Positions 30,431-38,273 of a DNA stretch of 38,273 nt are shown one piece after another. Origin of the DNA: JAGXQV01 sp964451375 (GTDB lineage: Bacteria > Pseudomonadota > Gammaproteobacteria > Burkholderiales > Sulfuricellaceae); contig CAYVIN010000035.1 in the NCBI GenBank assembly GCA_964451375.1, positions 1 through 38,273 on the forward strand, read 5' to 3'. The notes below the pieces were generated by a model. It was given only the letters and a program-made list of their open reading frames with translations. It made no database searches and had not been told where the DNA came from. The position numbers were made by a program, and so were the translations under genes. How positions within the stretch are numbered: the first letter of the stretch is position 1; each line of letters starts with the position of its first letter.

Positions 30431-31594
30431 TTATTTGTTGGCCACTGCGCCGTCTGCTTGGGGTAGGATGGGCAGATAGCGCACCAGTACGATGTAGCCG
30501 AGGATTTCCATGGCGATGACGCCGATCGTCACCATCATCTCGGGCAGGGACGGGAAATAGTGCCAGCCGGCGCCGGTGTCGTAGCCGACCAGGAAGGCGT
30601 TGATGCGCAGCAGGAAGGTGCCGAGCATCAGCAGCGCCGCCGTGGTGAACAGCTTGCCGGGATTCTTGCGGTTGGCGGGTTTGGCGAGGATCACGGCAGG
30701 CACAATGAAGCAGGCCATTTCGATCCAGAACATCAGGGATTCGAGGGTCATGTGGAACATGTAGCCGGCGGCCCCACGCACGATGATGTCGATAAAACGC
30801 ACGGCGATATAGGCCAGCACCATAATCCACATCACCTTGGAGAGGCGCGAAATCAACGACAGTTCCAAAGCGCGCTTGAAGCCCGACGAGGACAGGCAGG
30901 ATTCAAACACCACAATCGCGTAACCCACGGTAATCGCGGTGAGCAGGAAGATCAGCGGGATCATCACGGTCTGCCACAGCGGGTTGACCTGCGAGCCCAT
31001 CACCACCAGCAACGACCCCAGCGAGGATTGGTGCATGGAAGGCAGCAGAACACCGAGGCCGATGAACACGAACATGTACTTCTCGACTTTTTTCTTGAGG
31101 TCGTGTTTCCCCAGTTTTTCCAGGAAGGCCGGAGAGAACTCGATCCACATCACCATGATGTAGATGGTGATACACACCGCCACCTCGAACATCACCGAGT
31201 TGACCTGCGCATAGCCGGGCCAGAAGATGTGCCAGGTGTTCCACCAGCGCCCCAGATCGAAGATCACCGAAGCGCCGGCCAGGGTGTAGCCGAACAGGCT
31301 GCCCAGCAAGGCCGGGCGCACCAGCGGATGATATTCACCCTTGTTGAGGATATACACCAGCAGCGCTACGGCATAGCCACCGCAGGCAAAGGCGGAGCCG
31401 ATCATTACGTCATAGACCACCCAGATGCCCCATGGATAACCGTCGCTGATATTGGTCACCGCACCCAGTCCGTAGACGAAACGCACCAGCAGGATAACCA
31501 CGGCGATCAGGGAAAGGATGCCGAGGAACACCGTGACCGGCGTCACCAGTTTGCCGCCCAGCGGCGCAGGTGCGTGATGGTTGTTTGCTGACAT
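30431..31594 (-). CDS. hybB: HybB/NrfD-type hydrogenase membrane subunit
   Basis: A 387-aa integral membrane protein of the NrfD/PsrC/HybB family with about nine or ten membrane segments, beginning with VTVFLGILSLIAVVILLVRF. It carries no heme ligands typical of b-type hydrogenase cytochromes (HupC) and instead should pass electrons from HybA to the quinone pool, menaquinone in E. coli hydrogenase-2, possibly coupled to proton movement. Conserved acidic and histidine positions lie in and near the loops (WVVYDVMIGSAFACGG, YHPLVRPALLG). ATG 31594 follows AGAGGAGG, which lies in the last codons of hybA. One base separates the genes. Confidence 0.93.
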   Translation of the reverse strand: MSANNHHAPAPLGGKLVTPVTVFLGILSLIAVVILLVRFVYGLGAVTNISDGYPWGIWVVYDVMIGSAFACGGYAVALLVYILNKGEYHPLVRPALLGSLFGYTLAGASVIFDLGRWWNTWHIFWPGYAQVNSVMFEVAVCITIYIMVMWIEFSPAFLEKLGKHDLKKKVEKYMFVFIGLGVLLPSMHQSSLGSLLVVMGSQVNPLWQTVMIPLIFLLTAITVGYAIVVFESCLSSSGFKRALELSLISRLSKVMWIMVLAYIAVRFIDIIVRGAAGYMFHMTLESLMFWIEMACFIVPAVILAKPANRKNPGKLFTTAALLMLGTFLLRINAFLVGYDTGAGWHYFPSLPEMMVTIGVIAMEILGYIVLVRYLPILPQADGAVANK

Positions 31595-31595
31595 C

Positions 31596-32582
31596 TCAGA
31601 CCTCCTCTTTCTTGTCGCTGCCGGCTTCGTCGTCCTTGACGTTGCGCTTGGCGACGTAGACCAGCCCGCCGAGCACCGCCAGCGGCATAATCAGGCCGCC
31701 ATACAGGGTGTGCTGGATGGTTTCCGAAGTCGCAGCCGAGGAATTCGGCGGCAGATTGGGCATCCCCAGTTTTTCCAGCGGAACGGCGGCGATCTTGTAC
31801 ACCTGAGTGCCGCCATACTCCTTCTCGCCGTAGACGTGCTGCTGGTACGCGCCGACCGGGCCTTCGTAGCTCTGGTCGGGGCCGCCGATTTTGCCGCGCG
31901 GGTAAACGGTGGTGGCACCGGGCTTGAGCGCCAGACGGCGTTTGGCTTCAGCGAGCAGATCCTTGCTCCTGCCGGACAATGTAGCGCCAGTCGGACACAC
32001 CTGGGCACACGCAGAATATTCGTACTTGTCGCCATCCTTGAGGTGGCGGCACAACTCGCATTTGACGATTTTCGGGAAGGGAGTGTCATACTCGAAACGC
32101 GGCACCCCAAACGGGCAAGCCGCCACGCAGTAACGACAGCCGATACAGATACTCGCGTCGTAACCGACCACGCCGGTCTTGCCGTCCTTGGTCATCGCCG
32201 ATACCGGACACGCGGATACGCAGGAAGGATCGTTGCAATGCAGGCACGACACTTTCATGAAGGCGTAGCCGTTTTCTTCCTTGTCCTTGGTGTCGCCGGA
32301 ACCACTCTTGTACATCTTGATGATGTTTTTGGTCTTGCCGGAGATGTCGAGCGGCGTATCCCAGTATTGTTCGCTGGTGGAAAACTCGGGCGGCAGGTTG
32401 TTGGATTCCTTGCAGGCGGCGACGCAGGCCTTGCAGCCGATGCACAGGGTGCTGTCATACAGCAACCCCATCGCCTCGTCGGGCTGCTTGAGGTCGTCCC
32501 GCGCCTGGGCTTCACCCCCGGCGGCGAGTAACGTTCCCCCAGCCAGCGCCGCTTTTAAAAAGTCGCGACGATCGATGCTCAT
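31596..32582 (-). CDS. hybA: HybA-type four-cluster ferredoxin subunit
   Basis: A 328-aa periplasmic iron-sulfur protein linking the hydrogenase to the membrane subunit. Seen: Tat signal with DRRDFLKAALAGGTLLAAGG (R5, R6); four cysteine groups for [4Fe-4S] clusters, starting CIGCKACVAACKESNN, CLHCNDPSCVSACP, CIGCRYCVAACPFG, and CELC...CAQVCP; and a C-terminal membrane anchor (GGLIMPLAVLGGLVYVAKR), as in E. coli HybA. It lies three bases after hybO and one before hybB, so the set is translated as a unit. Confidence 0.95.
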   Translation of the reverse strand: MSIDRRDFLKAALAGGTLLAAGGEAQARDDLKQPDEAMGLLYDSTLCIGCKACVAACKESNNLPPEFSTSEQYWDTPLDISGKTKNIIKMYKSGSGDTKDKEENGYAFMKVSCLHCNDPSCVSACPVSAMTKDGKTGVVGYDASICIGCRYCVAACPFGVPRFEYDTPFPKIVKCELCRHLKDGDKYEYSACAQVCPTGATLSGRSKDLLAEAKRRLALKPGATTVYPRGKIGGPDQSYEGPVGAYQQHVYGEKEYGGTQVYKIAAVPLEKLGMPNLPPNSSAATSETIQHTLYGGLIMPLAVLGGLVYVAKRNVKDDEAGSDKKEEV

Positions 32583-32585
32583 GGT

Positions 32586-33746
32586 TTAAGCCCTTTCCTC
32601 TTTTTTCGGCGCTTCGTCGAGATCGGTCTTGACGTTCGCCCCAAGGTTTTTCGCCATCATCACCCCGGCGCCCGCAGCGGCCCCGGCAATCGCCGCCAGT
32701 GCGGCGGCGGCGGCAAAACTCACGCCCTTGCCGTTGTCCTCGACAATGCGCGGATAACCTAGAGGCGGTTTGACCGATTTGAGTTCAGCCAGGGCGTGGA
32801 TGGGTTTCTGGAAGCCGATGCCTTTTTCCGTGCAACCGATACAGGGATGCCCCGTGCCCACCGGCCAGGAAGCATTCCCGACATCGCCGAACAGGATGGC
32901 CGGGCAATTGGCATAGGTTTCCGGGCCTTTGCAACCCAGTTTATACAGGCAATATCCTTTGCGATGCCCTTCATCGCCGAACTGCATGGCGAAGCGTCCG
33001 GCGTCGAAATGCGGGCGGCGTTCGCAGTTTTCGTGAATGAGACGGCCATAAGCGAATTTGGGGCGGCCTTTTTCGTCGAGTTCCGGCAACTTACCGAAAG
33101 TCAGGAAATGTACGACGGTGGAAAGGAAATTGTAGGGATTGGGCGGACAACCGGGGATGGTGACGGTCGGCTTGCCGAGAATTTCATGTGCGCCGGATGC
33201 GCCGGTCGGGTTGGGGCTGGTGGAGGGCATCCCGCCCCACGACGCGCAAGAACCGATGGCGATCACCGCCGCCGCATCGGCGGCGCACTCCTTGGTCAGT
33301 TCGATGGCGGTCTTGCCGCCGATTTTGCAGTAGATGCCGTTTTCCTTGGTGGGTATCGCACCTTCGATGACCAGCAAGTATTTGCCTTTGTTGGCTTCCA
33401 TTGCAGCCTTGCGGGCGGCTTCCGCCTGATGCCCAGCGGCGGCCATCAGGGTTTCGTGATAATCCAGGGAAATCACGTCGAGAATCAGCTTTTCCAGAGT
33501 GGGATGCTCGGCGCGCAACATGGATTCGGAGCAACCGGTGCATTCCTGGAAATGCAGCCAGATCACCGAGGGACGCTTCTTGCTCACCACGGCTTCGGCC
33601 ATCGCGGCTGCGGCCTCGCTGGACAGCCCCATGGTGGCTGCCATGGCAGTGCACATCTGAAGGAAATTACGCCGGGAAATTCCCAAGCGTTCTTCCAAGG
33701 CAGTCATGCTTTCGTGGTTTTCCAGTATTTCAATGTTGTTGTTCAT
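32586..33746 (-). CDS. hybO: [NiFe]-hydrogenase small subunit, HybO type
   Basis: The 386-aa electron-transfer subunit. From ATG 33746 (GGAGTC upstream): Tat signal with SRRNFLQ (residues 24-30) and the HybO-like AATMGLSSEAAAAMAEAV; proximal cluster motif CTGCSES (C69, C72) with GSCASWGG and GCPPNPYNF; the His/Cys set RLIHENC; medial and distal sites YCLYKLGCKGPETYANC and GHPCIGC; and a C-terminal membrane anchor (AAAAALAAIAGAAAGAGVMM). Oxygen-tolerant enzymes carry two extra Cys near the proximal cluster (TCC and WGC); here these positions read TGC and WGG, so the standard cluster is expected. It is first in the hyb operon. Confidence 0.96.
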   Translation of the reverse strand: MNNNIEILENHESMTALEERLGISRRNFLQMCTAMAATMGLSSEAAAAMAEAVVSKKRPSVIWLHFQECTGCSESMLRAEHPTLEKLILDVISLDYHETLMAAAGHQAEAARKAAMEANKGKYLLVIEGAIPTKENGIYCKIGGKTAIELTKECAADAAAVIAIGSCASWGGMPSTSPNPTGASGAHEILGKPTVTIPGCPPNPYNFLSTVVHFLTFGKLPELDEKGRPKFAYGRLIHENCERRPHFDAGRFAMQFGDEGHRKGYCLYKLGCKGPETYANCPAILFGDVGNASWPVGTGHPCIGCTEKGIGFQKPIHALAELKSVKPPLGYPRIVEDNGKGVSFAAAAALAAIAGAAAGAGVMMAKNLGANVKTDLDEAPKKEERA

Positions 33747-33820
33747 GAATTCGACTCCATCGCGGTGGTTATGGCCGCCCTGACACTCGCCAGGGCACCC
33801 TGTCAATCTTGCAACTCATC

Positions 33821-33836
33821 CACAAGAACCATGCCA
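33821..33836 (-). promoter_or_regulatory. Possible sigma-54-type promoter upstream of hybO
   Basis: Minus strand TGGCATGGTTCTTGTG resembles the -24/-12 consensus TGGCACG-N4-TTGC(A/T): the TGGCA and TTG parts are right with correct spacing, but the -12 GC reads GT. It lies about 75 bases before the hybO start. An inverted repeat GAAGGA-A-TCCTTC (33871-33883) lies upstream, where an activator could bind. Uptake hydrogenases are often sigma-54 controlled, but the imperfect -12 keeps this tentative. Confidence 0.3.
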
Positions 33837-33893
33837 AACCGGGGGATTGAAACGAATCAAGATGTTGAAGGAAGGAATCCTTCAGATGTGTTA

Positions 33894-33934
33894 AGCCTGC
33901 TTTGCACAAGGGAAATCAAAATGCAAAGCGGGCT
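33894..33934. terminator. Hairpin between the SPOR gene and hybO, probable terminator
   Basis: AGCCTGCTTTGCA (33894-33906) and TGCAAAGCGGGCT (33922-33934) pair at 12 of 13 positions with a 15-base loop. It lies 45 bases downstream of the SPOR gene stop on the minus strand. It probably separates birA-coaX-SPOR transcription from the hyb operon, although the T-run on that strand is poor. Confidence 0.45.
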
Positions 33935-33978
33935 TTCATTCTGAACAAATACGGAGAGCGCGTATCCAGCGTACTGTT

Positions 33979-34728
33979 TTAACGACAATCCACCGAACGG
34001 ATTTCACTACCGGCGAAATCCTTTAAAGCCTTGGTCAATTCCGCCGCAGCCGCGACATCGAGACTGCGAAACACCGCGATGCTGCCTTCCGCTGCACGAT
34101 TGCGCGGGCCGCTGACGGCGGTGCGCACCCCTTTTTCCCGCAATTGGGCGAGGTATTTGGCGGCGGCTTCTTCGGTGGAAAACACCCCCAGGGAAATCGC
34201 GAAACGCCAAGCTGTGTTTTCCTGGAGGATAAACGTATCTTCGACCCCCAACGCCTTGAGTTCGGAAACTTTTTTCTGGGCTTCGGCGAGGGTCTTGCGC
34301 TGAGGAATGTAGACCCAGTAGCCGGTAGTTTTTTCCATTTTCCGCAAAAGCACCTTGTCAGCCAGTTTGAGGCTTTGTAGCGCGGTGCGGGCGCGATCCA
34401 GATCAGCGTCGGCGATGTTGCTCCATTCCATGCACTGCTGCGTAGCGGCGCCTTGTTTGACCGGCGGAACAGCTGGCGGAGCGGGTTTTGCGGGGGTAAC
34501 CGGCTGTACCGACGGCGGTGTCGTTTCTACCGCAGACACCGGTTTTTTTTCGGCTTCCAGCGGTGCGGGCGCCGCCGGTTCGGCAGCCGCAATCACTTTG
34601 ACTTTTTCAGCCTGAAAAGGCTCGTGGCCAAGCGCCGACTCGACGTTGGCGCTACGCCCACCGGAAAACTGGAACAGGACGAGCGCAACAATATTGGCGG
34701 CCAGTAGAAAAATTAGTGCGGTTCTCAT
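33979..34728 (-). CDS. SPOR-domain cell-envelope protein
   Basis: A 249-aa membrane-anchored periplasmic protein: one N-terminal membrane segment (ALIFLLAANIVALVLFQF), a Pro/Ala-rich flexible linker (about residues 45-95), and a C-terminal SPOR domain (about 160-240) with the pattern FAISLGVFSTEEAAAKYLAQ. SPOR domains bind denuded peptidoglycan at division sites. The two cysteines (one near the middle, one at the end in SVDCR) may form a disulfide. Its ATG overlaps the coaX stop by four bases, so it is the last gene of a birA-coaX-SPOR operon. Confidence 0.83.
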   Translation of the reverse strand: MRTALIFLLAANIVALVLFQFSGGRSANVESALGHEPFQAEKVKVIAAAEPAAPAPLEAEKKPVSAVETTPPSVQPVTPAKPAPPAVPPVKQGAATQQCMEWSNIADADLDRARTALQSLKLADKVLLRKMEKTTGYWVYIPQRKTLAEAQKKVSELKALGVEDTFILQENTAWRFAISLGVFSTEEAAAKYLAQLREKGVRTAVSGPRNRAAEGSIAVFRSLDVAAAAELTKALKDFAGSEIRSVDCR

Positions 34729-35447
34729 TCCCGTGCGATCTCGATCAATCCATCCAATACCAGATTATCCACAACCGTCGCCTCGCCGCCTAGCAGTTCC
34801 AGCAAAGCCGGCCCATCCCCCCCGCCGATCAGGCAGGCCGGAGTACTGGCGGCATGGCGCGCCAATTCCATTTGAACCCGCAGCACCACCCCCGCCATCG
34901 CCGCCAGTGCGCCGCTGTACAGAGCGTCAGCGGTATTGCCGGGGAATGGCGCAAAGTTGCCGGGCATTACGTTGAGCTGTGCGGTGTCGATTGCGAGTGC
35001 GCGGTGCATCGTAGCCAAGCCCGGCGCAATCATGCCGCCCAGAAAAGCGCCATGATCATCCAGAGCGTCCACCGTCAGGGCGGTACCCGCATTCACTACG
35101 ACGCAAGCCCGCGCTTCGCGTCGCCAGGCGGCAATCAATGCAGCCCAGCGGTCAGTGCCCAATTTTCCGGGTTGCGTGTATAGATTCCTGACGCCACATT
35201 GCTCGGGAAGCGCGGCGACCCAGCGAACGGGTAAATTCCAGCACGACAACGCCTGTTCCAGGGCATCGCGGACCGCTGGCCCGGCAACATTGGAAACCAG
35301 GATGGTTTCAGGCGTGTCCAACGCGGCCCAATCCTGACGCAGGCGAGACGCCGCGCCACGCGCCACCCAACCGGACGTACACCACCCCTGTCCGTCATGG
35401 CAGCCCCACTTGATCCGGCTATTACCGGCATCCACGGCAAGGATCAT
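34725..35447 (-). CDS. coaX: Type III pantothenate kinase
   Basis: A 240-aa kinase for the first step of coenzyme A synthesis. Seen: N-terminal nucleotide-binding ILAVDAGNSRIKWG, LGTDRWAALIAAW, and NAGTALTVDALDDHGAFLGG with the catalytic Asp and the IAPGL motif, all of the type III (CoaX) family; unlike type I or II enzymes it is not feedback-inhibited by CoA and uses a monovalent cation. The gene is linked to birA by an ATGA overlap, an arrangement common in proteobacteria (birA-coaX, sometimes fused). Confidence 0.95.
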   Translation of the reverse strand: MILAVDAGNSRIKWGCHDGQGWCTSGWVARGAASRLRQDWAALDTPETILVSNVAGPAVRDALEQALSCWNLPVRWVAALPEQCGVRNLYTQPGKLGTDRWAALIAAWRREARACVVVNAGTALTVDALDDHGAFLGGMIAPGLATMHRALAIDTAQLNVMPGNFAPFPGNTADALYSGALAAMAGVVLRVQMELARHAASTPACLIGGGDGPALLELLGGEATVVDNLVLDGLIEIARE

Positions 35448-36451
35448 TCGCTACTCCGCAAGCTGACTTCACCGGAAAGGTTGCGACTCACGCCCTGCCC
35501 GGTCTCAAGCAAAAGCGCGCCATCCTGATCTACGCCGCGCACAATCCCCTCGCGTCGGCTGCCATCCGGCATCAGCAAATAAACGGGACGTTCATGATAG
35601 GCATGATGGTTTTGCCATTCCTCGCGCAGGGCCGCAAATCCGCTTGCCGCAAAGGTCGCGCAAACCTCGTCGAGGCGCCGCAACAGCCTGCCAAACAGTT
35701 CATTGCGCGCCGGATTGCGGCGCGTAATCGAATACAGATCGATAGCCGGTTGATCGATACTCGCCAGCAGCGCGTCGCCCAGACGCAGGTTCAAGCCGAT
35801 TCCGACCACGACGGCGCATGGCCCGGAAATATCGCCCTGCATTTCGATGAGAATACCGGCCAATTTACGGCCCTGGTATTGCAAGTCGTTGGGCCACTTC
35901 AGCGCGACCCCGTCGATACCTATTTCATTGATCGCCCTGAGCAGCGCCACTCCCACGGCAAGACTCAACCCTGACAGGAATCCCGCCCCCTGCTCAAATC
36001 GCCACAGCACGGAGAACGCCAGTCCGCCTCCCAGCTTGCTGACCCATTGCCGCCCCCGCCGCCCCCGTCCGGCGCTTTGCAGTTCTGCAACCACGCAGGA
36101 ACGATGAGGCGCCCCCAACGCCGCTTTGTTGAGCAATACCCGGTTGGTAGAGTCGGCCTGGTCAAGAATTTCCAGATCGATGGCCCCCGCCATTTCGCCC
36201 AATGTCTCCGCAATGACTTGCCTATCCAACCACTCGATAGGTTCACGCAGCCGATACCCCCGCCCCGGAACCCGAAAGACTTCAACGCCTGCTTCGTCAA
36301 TGGATTTCAGCGCCTGCCAAACGGAGGCACGGGAGATTCCCAGGCGACGCGCCATCTCCTCGCCAGAGTGAAACTCGCCGTCGCCCAGTAGCCGCATGAT
36401 GGAAAAAGCCAGACTTTTCAAGGAAACTCTCGCAACAATTAAATGGCGCAT
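35444..36451 (-). CDS. birA: Biotin-protein ligase / biotin operon repressor BirA
   Basis: A 335-aa bifunctional protein. The N-terminal winged helix-turn-helix (about residues 15-70; HSGEEMARRLGISRASVWQA) indicates the repressor class. The catalytic domain has the biotinyl-AMP loop GRGRRGRQWVS and KWPNDLQYQGRKLAGILIEM, and the C-terminal SH3-like domain is present. It biotinylates acetyl-CoA carboxylase carrier protein. I use the ATG at 36451, the most likely; a longer frame to 36712 would run into the divergent gene, and an internal ATG at 36397 begins closer to the helix-turn-helix. No strong binding site is visible at either. Confidence 0.92.
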   Translation of the reverse strand: MRHLIVARVSLKSLAFSIMRLLGDGEFHSGEEMARRLGISRASVWQALKSIDEAGVEVFRVPGRGYRLREPIEWLDRQVIAETLGEMAGAIDLEILDQADSTNRVLLNKAALGAPHRSCVVAELQSAGRGRRGRQWVSKLGGGLAFSVLWRFEQGAGFLSGLSLAVGVALLRAINEIGIDGVALKWPNDLQYQGRKLAGILIEMQGDISGPCAVVVGIGLNLRLGDALLASIDQPAIDLYSITRRNPARNELFGRLLRRLDEVCATFAASGFAALREEWQNHHAYHERPVYLLMPDGSRREGIVRGVDQDGALLLETGQGVSRNLSGEVSLRSSE

Positions 36452-36560
36452 GGTACCAGCGAAAGACCTTCCGCCAAAATCATTGACCAGGATTTCTGCT
36501 GTTTTACAACCCGCCGCACCTTTACAATACGGGCCTTGTCTTTTGCCCGGATATCCGCAC

Positions 36561-38165
36561 ATGTTGCGAATCACTGAAATCAAACTGCCCATCGCCCATA
36601 AGCCAGCAGAACTTGCTGCGGCAATTGTTAAAAAGCTCGGCATCAAGGCTGCTGAGCTACTGGAGTTCACCATTGCAAGACGAGGGCAGGATGCCCGCAA
36701 GCGCGACAACATCCTGTTCGTCTATTCAGTGGATGTTTCGCTGAAGGACGAAACGGCAGTGTTGAAGCGGCTGAGTGGCGACCGCCATGTCTCGCGGACA
36801 CCAGATACCCGCTACCATTTCGTCACCCAGGCACCGGCGACTTTGTCCACACCACCGGTGGTCGTTGGCACCGGCCCGGCTGGGCTATTCGCCGGGCTGA
36901 TTCTGGCGCAAATGGGTTTTCGCCCGATCATTCTGGAGCGCGGAAAAAGTGTGCGGGAGCGCACCAAGGACACCTTTGGCCTGTGGCGGCAAGGCAAGCT
37001 CGATCCCGAATCCAACGTGCAATTTGGGGAGGGCGGAGCCGGAACATTTTCCGACGGCAAGCTACACACCCAAATCAAGGATTCTAAACACTATGGCCGC
37101 AAGGTATTGACAGAGTTCGTCAAAGCCGGTGCACCGGAAGAAATCCTCTATGTCAGCAAACCCCACATCGGCACATTTCGCCTGGTCAGTGTGGTCGAAA
37201 AAATGCGAGCGACCATTGAATCGCTGGGCGGAGAAATTCGCTTTCAGAGTCGGGTCGCGGACATCGAAATCACGGATGGACAGGTCAGAGGGGTAATCCT
37301 TGCCAACGGTGAAAAGCTGTCCACCCATCACGTGGTGCTGGCGGTTGGACACAGCGCCCGGGACACCTTTCAGATGCTCTTCGAACGGGGCGTTTACATC
37401 GAGTCCAAGCCGTTCTCCATCGGCTTTCGCATTGAACATCCGCAGGCCCTCATCGACCAGTGCCGACTCGGCAAAAATGCCGGAAATCCGCAATTGGGCG
37501 CTGCCGATTACAAGCTGGTGCATCATTGCAAGAATGGCCGAACCGTCTACAGCTTTTGTATGTGTCCCGGCGGCACCGTGGTCGCAGCCACTTCGGAGGC
37601 CGGGCGGGTCGTAACCAACGGCATGAGCCAATATTCCCGCGCCGAACACAACGCCAATAGCGGCATTGTCGTGGATGTCTCGCCTGCCGATTTTCCCGGC
37701 CATTCGCTCGCCGGTATCGAGTTTCAACGCAAATGGGAGGCGCGCGCTTTTGACCTTGGCGGTGGAAATTATTTTGCTCCCGGCCAGTTGGTCGGCGACT
37801 TTCTGGCTGGGAAGCCATCGACGGAGTTTGGATCGGTGCAGCCTTCCTATACGCCCGGCGTCCATCTCTGTGATTTGAGTACGGCTCTGCCAGATTACGT
37901 CATCGAGGCAATCCGCGAAGCCTTGCCGGCCTTTGACCGCCAAATCAGGGGATTTGCCATGGCAGACGCCGTGCTTACCGGCGTAGAAACGCGCACCTCG
38001 TCGCCGATACGCATAAAACGGGGCGATGACTATCAAAGCATCAACACCAAGGGCCTCTACCCCACCGGAGAAGGCGCGGGTTACGCTGGCGGGATATTAT
38101 CGGCAGCGGTAGACGGGATTGAGGCAGCGGAGGCCGTGGCGCTGAGCCTGGCAGGGGGAGGTTGA
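36561..38165 (+). CDS. FAD-dependent oxidoreductase (COG2509-like)
   Basis: A 534-aa protein of the uncharacterised FAD-dependent dehydrogenase group. Seen: an N-terminal domain of about 95 residues (ELLEFTIARRGQDARK), the Rossmann dinucleotide motif PVVVGTGPAGLFAGLILAQM, then GEGGAGTFSDGKLHTQIKD and a C-terminal FAD-contact motif TKGLYPTGEGAGYAGGILSA. No signal peptide. ATG 36561 is chosen because the protein begins with family-like LRITEIKLPI there; the binding site is weak. It is divergent from birA with 109 bases between them. Its substrate is unknown, and nothing in the neighbourhood points to one. Confidence 0.85.
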   Translation: MLRITEIKLPIAHKPAELAAAIVKKLGIKAAELLEFTIARRGQDARKRDNILFVYSVDVSLKDETAVLKRLSGDRHVSRTPDTRYHFVTQAPATLSTPPVVVGTGPAGLFAGLILAQMGFRPIILERGKSVRERTKDTFGLWRQGKLDPESNVQFGEGGAGTFSDGKLHTQIKDSKHYGRKVLTEFVKAGAPEEILYVSKPHIGTFRLVSVVEKMRATIESLGGEIRFQSRVADIEITDGQVRGVILANGEKLSTHHVVLAVGHSARDTFQMLFERGVYIESKPFSIGFRIEHPQALIDQCRLGKNAGNPQLGAADYKLVHHCKNGRTVYSFCMCPGGTVVAATSEAGRVVTNGMSQYSRAEHNANSGIVVDVSPADFPGHSLAGIEFQRKWEARAFDLGGGNYFAPGQLVGDFLAGKPSTEFGSVQPSYTPGVHLCDLSTALPDYVIEAIREALPAFDRQIRGFAMADAVLTGVETRTSSPIRIKRGDDYQSINTKGLYPTGEGAGYAGGILSAAVDGIEAAEAVALSLAGGG

Positions 38166-38223
38166 GAGGCGGTTGCTGCTGGAACCTGAGGGGGCTGCGG
38201 AAGAATTCTCCCGCACAAAAACA

Positions 38224-38250
38224 CAAAAGCCCTCACGAGGAGGGCTTTTG
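38224..38250 (-). terminator. Strong terminator of an rRNA operon
   Basis: CAAAAGCCCTC (38224-38234) and GAGGGCTTTTG (38240-38250) are perfect inverted copies of 11 bases around a five-base loop, followed on the minus strand by TGTTTTTG. It works for a transcript coming from the right (minus strand, the presumed 5S rRNA) and perhaps for the FAD gene on the plus strand. The arrangement 5S 3' end, short spacer, strong GC-rich hairpin is typical of rRNA operons. Confidence 0.85.
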
Positions 38251-38260
38251 CATAAGAGGA

Positions 38261-38273
38261 GCCTGGCGGTGAC
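38261..38273 (-). rRNA. rrf: 3' end of a 5S rRNA gene (partial, cut by the window edge)
   Basis: The last 13 bases, GCCTGGCGGTGAC, are the reverse complement of GTCACCGCCAGGC, the usual proteobacterial 5S rRNA 3' end. They are followed on that strand by the strong terminator at 38224-38250. Only a fragment is visible, so this rests on a short match plus context. Confidence 0.5.

Noticed and set aside
33747..33806. Longer HybO start at 33806
   Set aside because: The added residues are not signal-like; the ATG at 33746 has a good binding site and puts the Tat motif at the expected position.
36452..36712. A longer BirA with 87 extra N-terminal residues
   Set aside because: The extra part has no similarity to the family, which begins just before the helix-turn-helix, and it would overlap the divergent gene start.

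Overview
The window is high-GC proteobacterial chromosome, most likely from a betaproteobacterium (Nitrosomonadales or Rhodocyclales type). This rests on gene content (birA-coaX-SPOR row, CHASE2 cyclase with FecR and OmpA proteins, yqjD/E/K genes, Cache chemoreceptors) and on the dispersed palindromic repeats; no species can be named from the sequence alone. Its core is a roughly 27 kb [NiFe]-hydrogenase island (about 6.3 to 33.8 kb).

Layout. 1-365: gene-free leader with dispersed-repeat fragments. 366-4354: CHASE2 adenylate/guanylate cyclase, a convergent fecR-like/ompA-like pair, and a small secreted protein of unknown function closed by a strong terminator. 4500-6140: Cache chemoreceptor 1. 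6274-16961: maturation genes hupK, hypA, hypB, hypF, then an unrelated minus-strand block (lipoprotein, AI-2E-type permease, yqjK, yqjE, yqjD), then hypC, hypD, a cysteine-cluster protein and hypE. 17299-21131: HD phosphohydrolase, class V aminotransferase and hypX in one tight operon. 21704-23106: menA and a periplasmic thioredoxin. 23265-27241 (minus): REC-GAF-HD-GYP protein and Cache chemoreceptor 2, a paralogue of receptor 1 with the same predicted length (546 aa). 27421-33746 (minus): structural operon hybO-hybA-hybB-hybC-hybD-hypC2(hybG)-hybE. 33979-38165: SPOR protein, coaX, birA and a divergent FAD-dependent oxidoreductase. The last 13 bases look like the 3' end of a 5S rRNA gene on the minus strand, preceded here by its terminator.

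How it works together. HybO/HybC form a periplasmic, Tat-exported, group 1c (E. coli hydrogenase-2-like) enzyme. HybA and HybB should pass electrons to the quinone pool, and a neighbouring menA suggests menaquinone. HypA/B insert Ni; HypC/D/E/F build Fe(CN)2CO; HupK is a large-subunit-like scaffold; HypX makes the CO ligand from formyl-tetrahydrofolate; HybD trims HybC. HypX and HupK are usually met with hydrogenases matured under oxygen, yet the small subunit here shows only the standard cysteines at the proximal cluster.

The most unusual structural feature is the density of palindromic repeats in the hyp region. A family rich in GGGTGATGGG-type units forms the hypB-hypF junction, lies between hybC and hybD, and has inserted in frame inside hypF. 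A second AT-rich family supplies the stop codons of hupK and hypF and has been the target of two about 180-bp MITE-like elements. These carry 17-bp terminal inverted repeats and 4-bp target duplications, in opposite orientation on either side of hypA-hypE.
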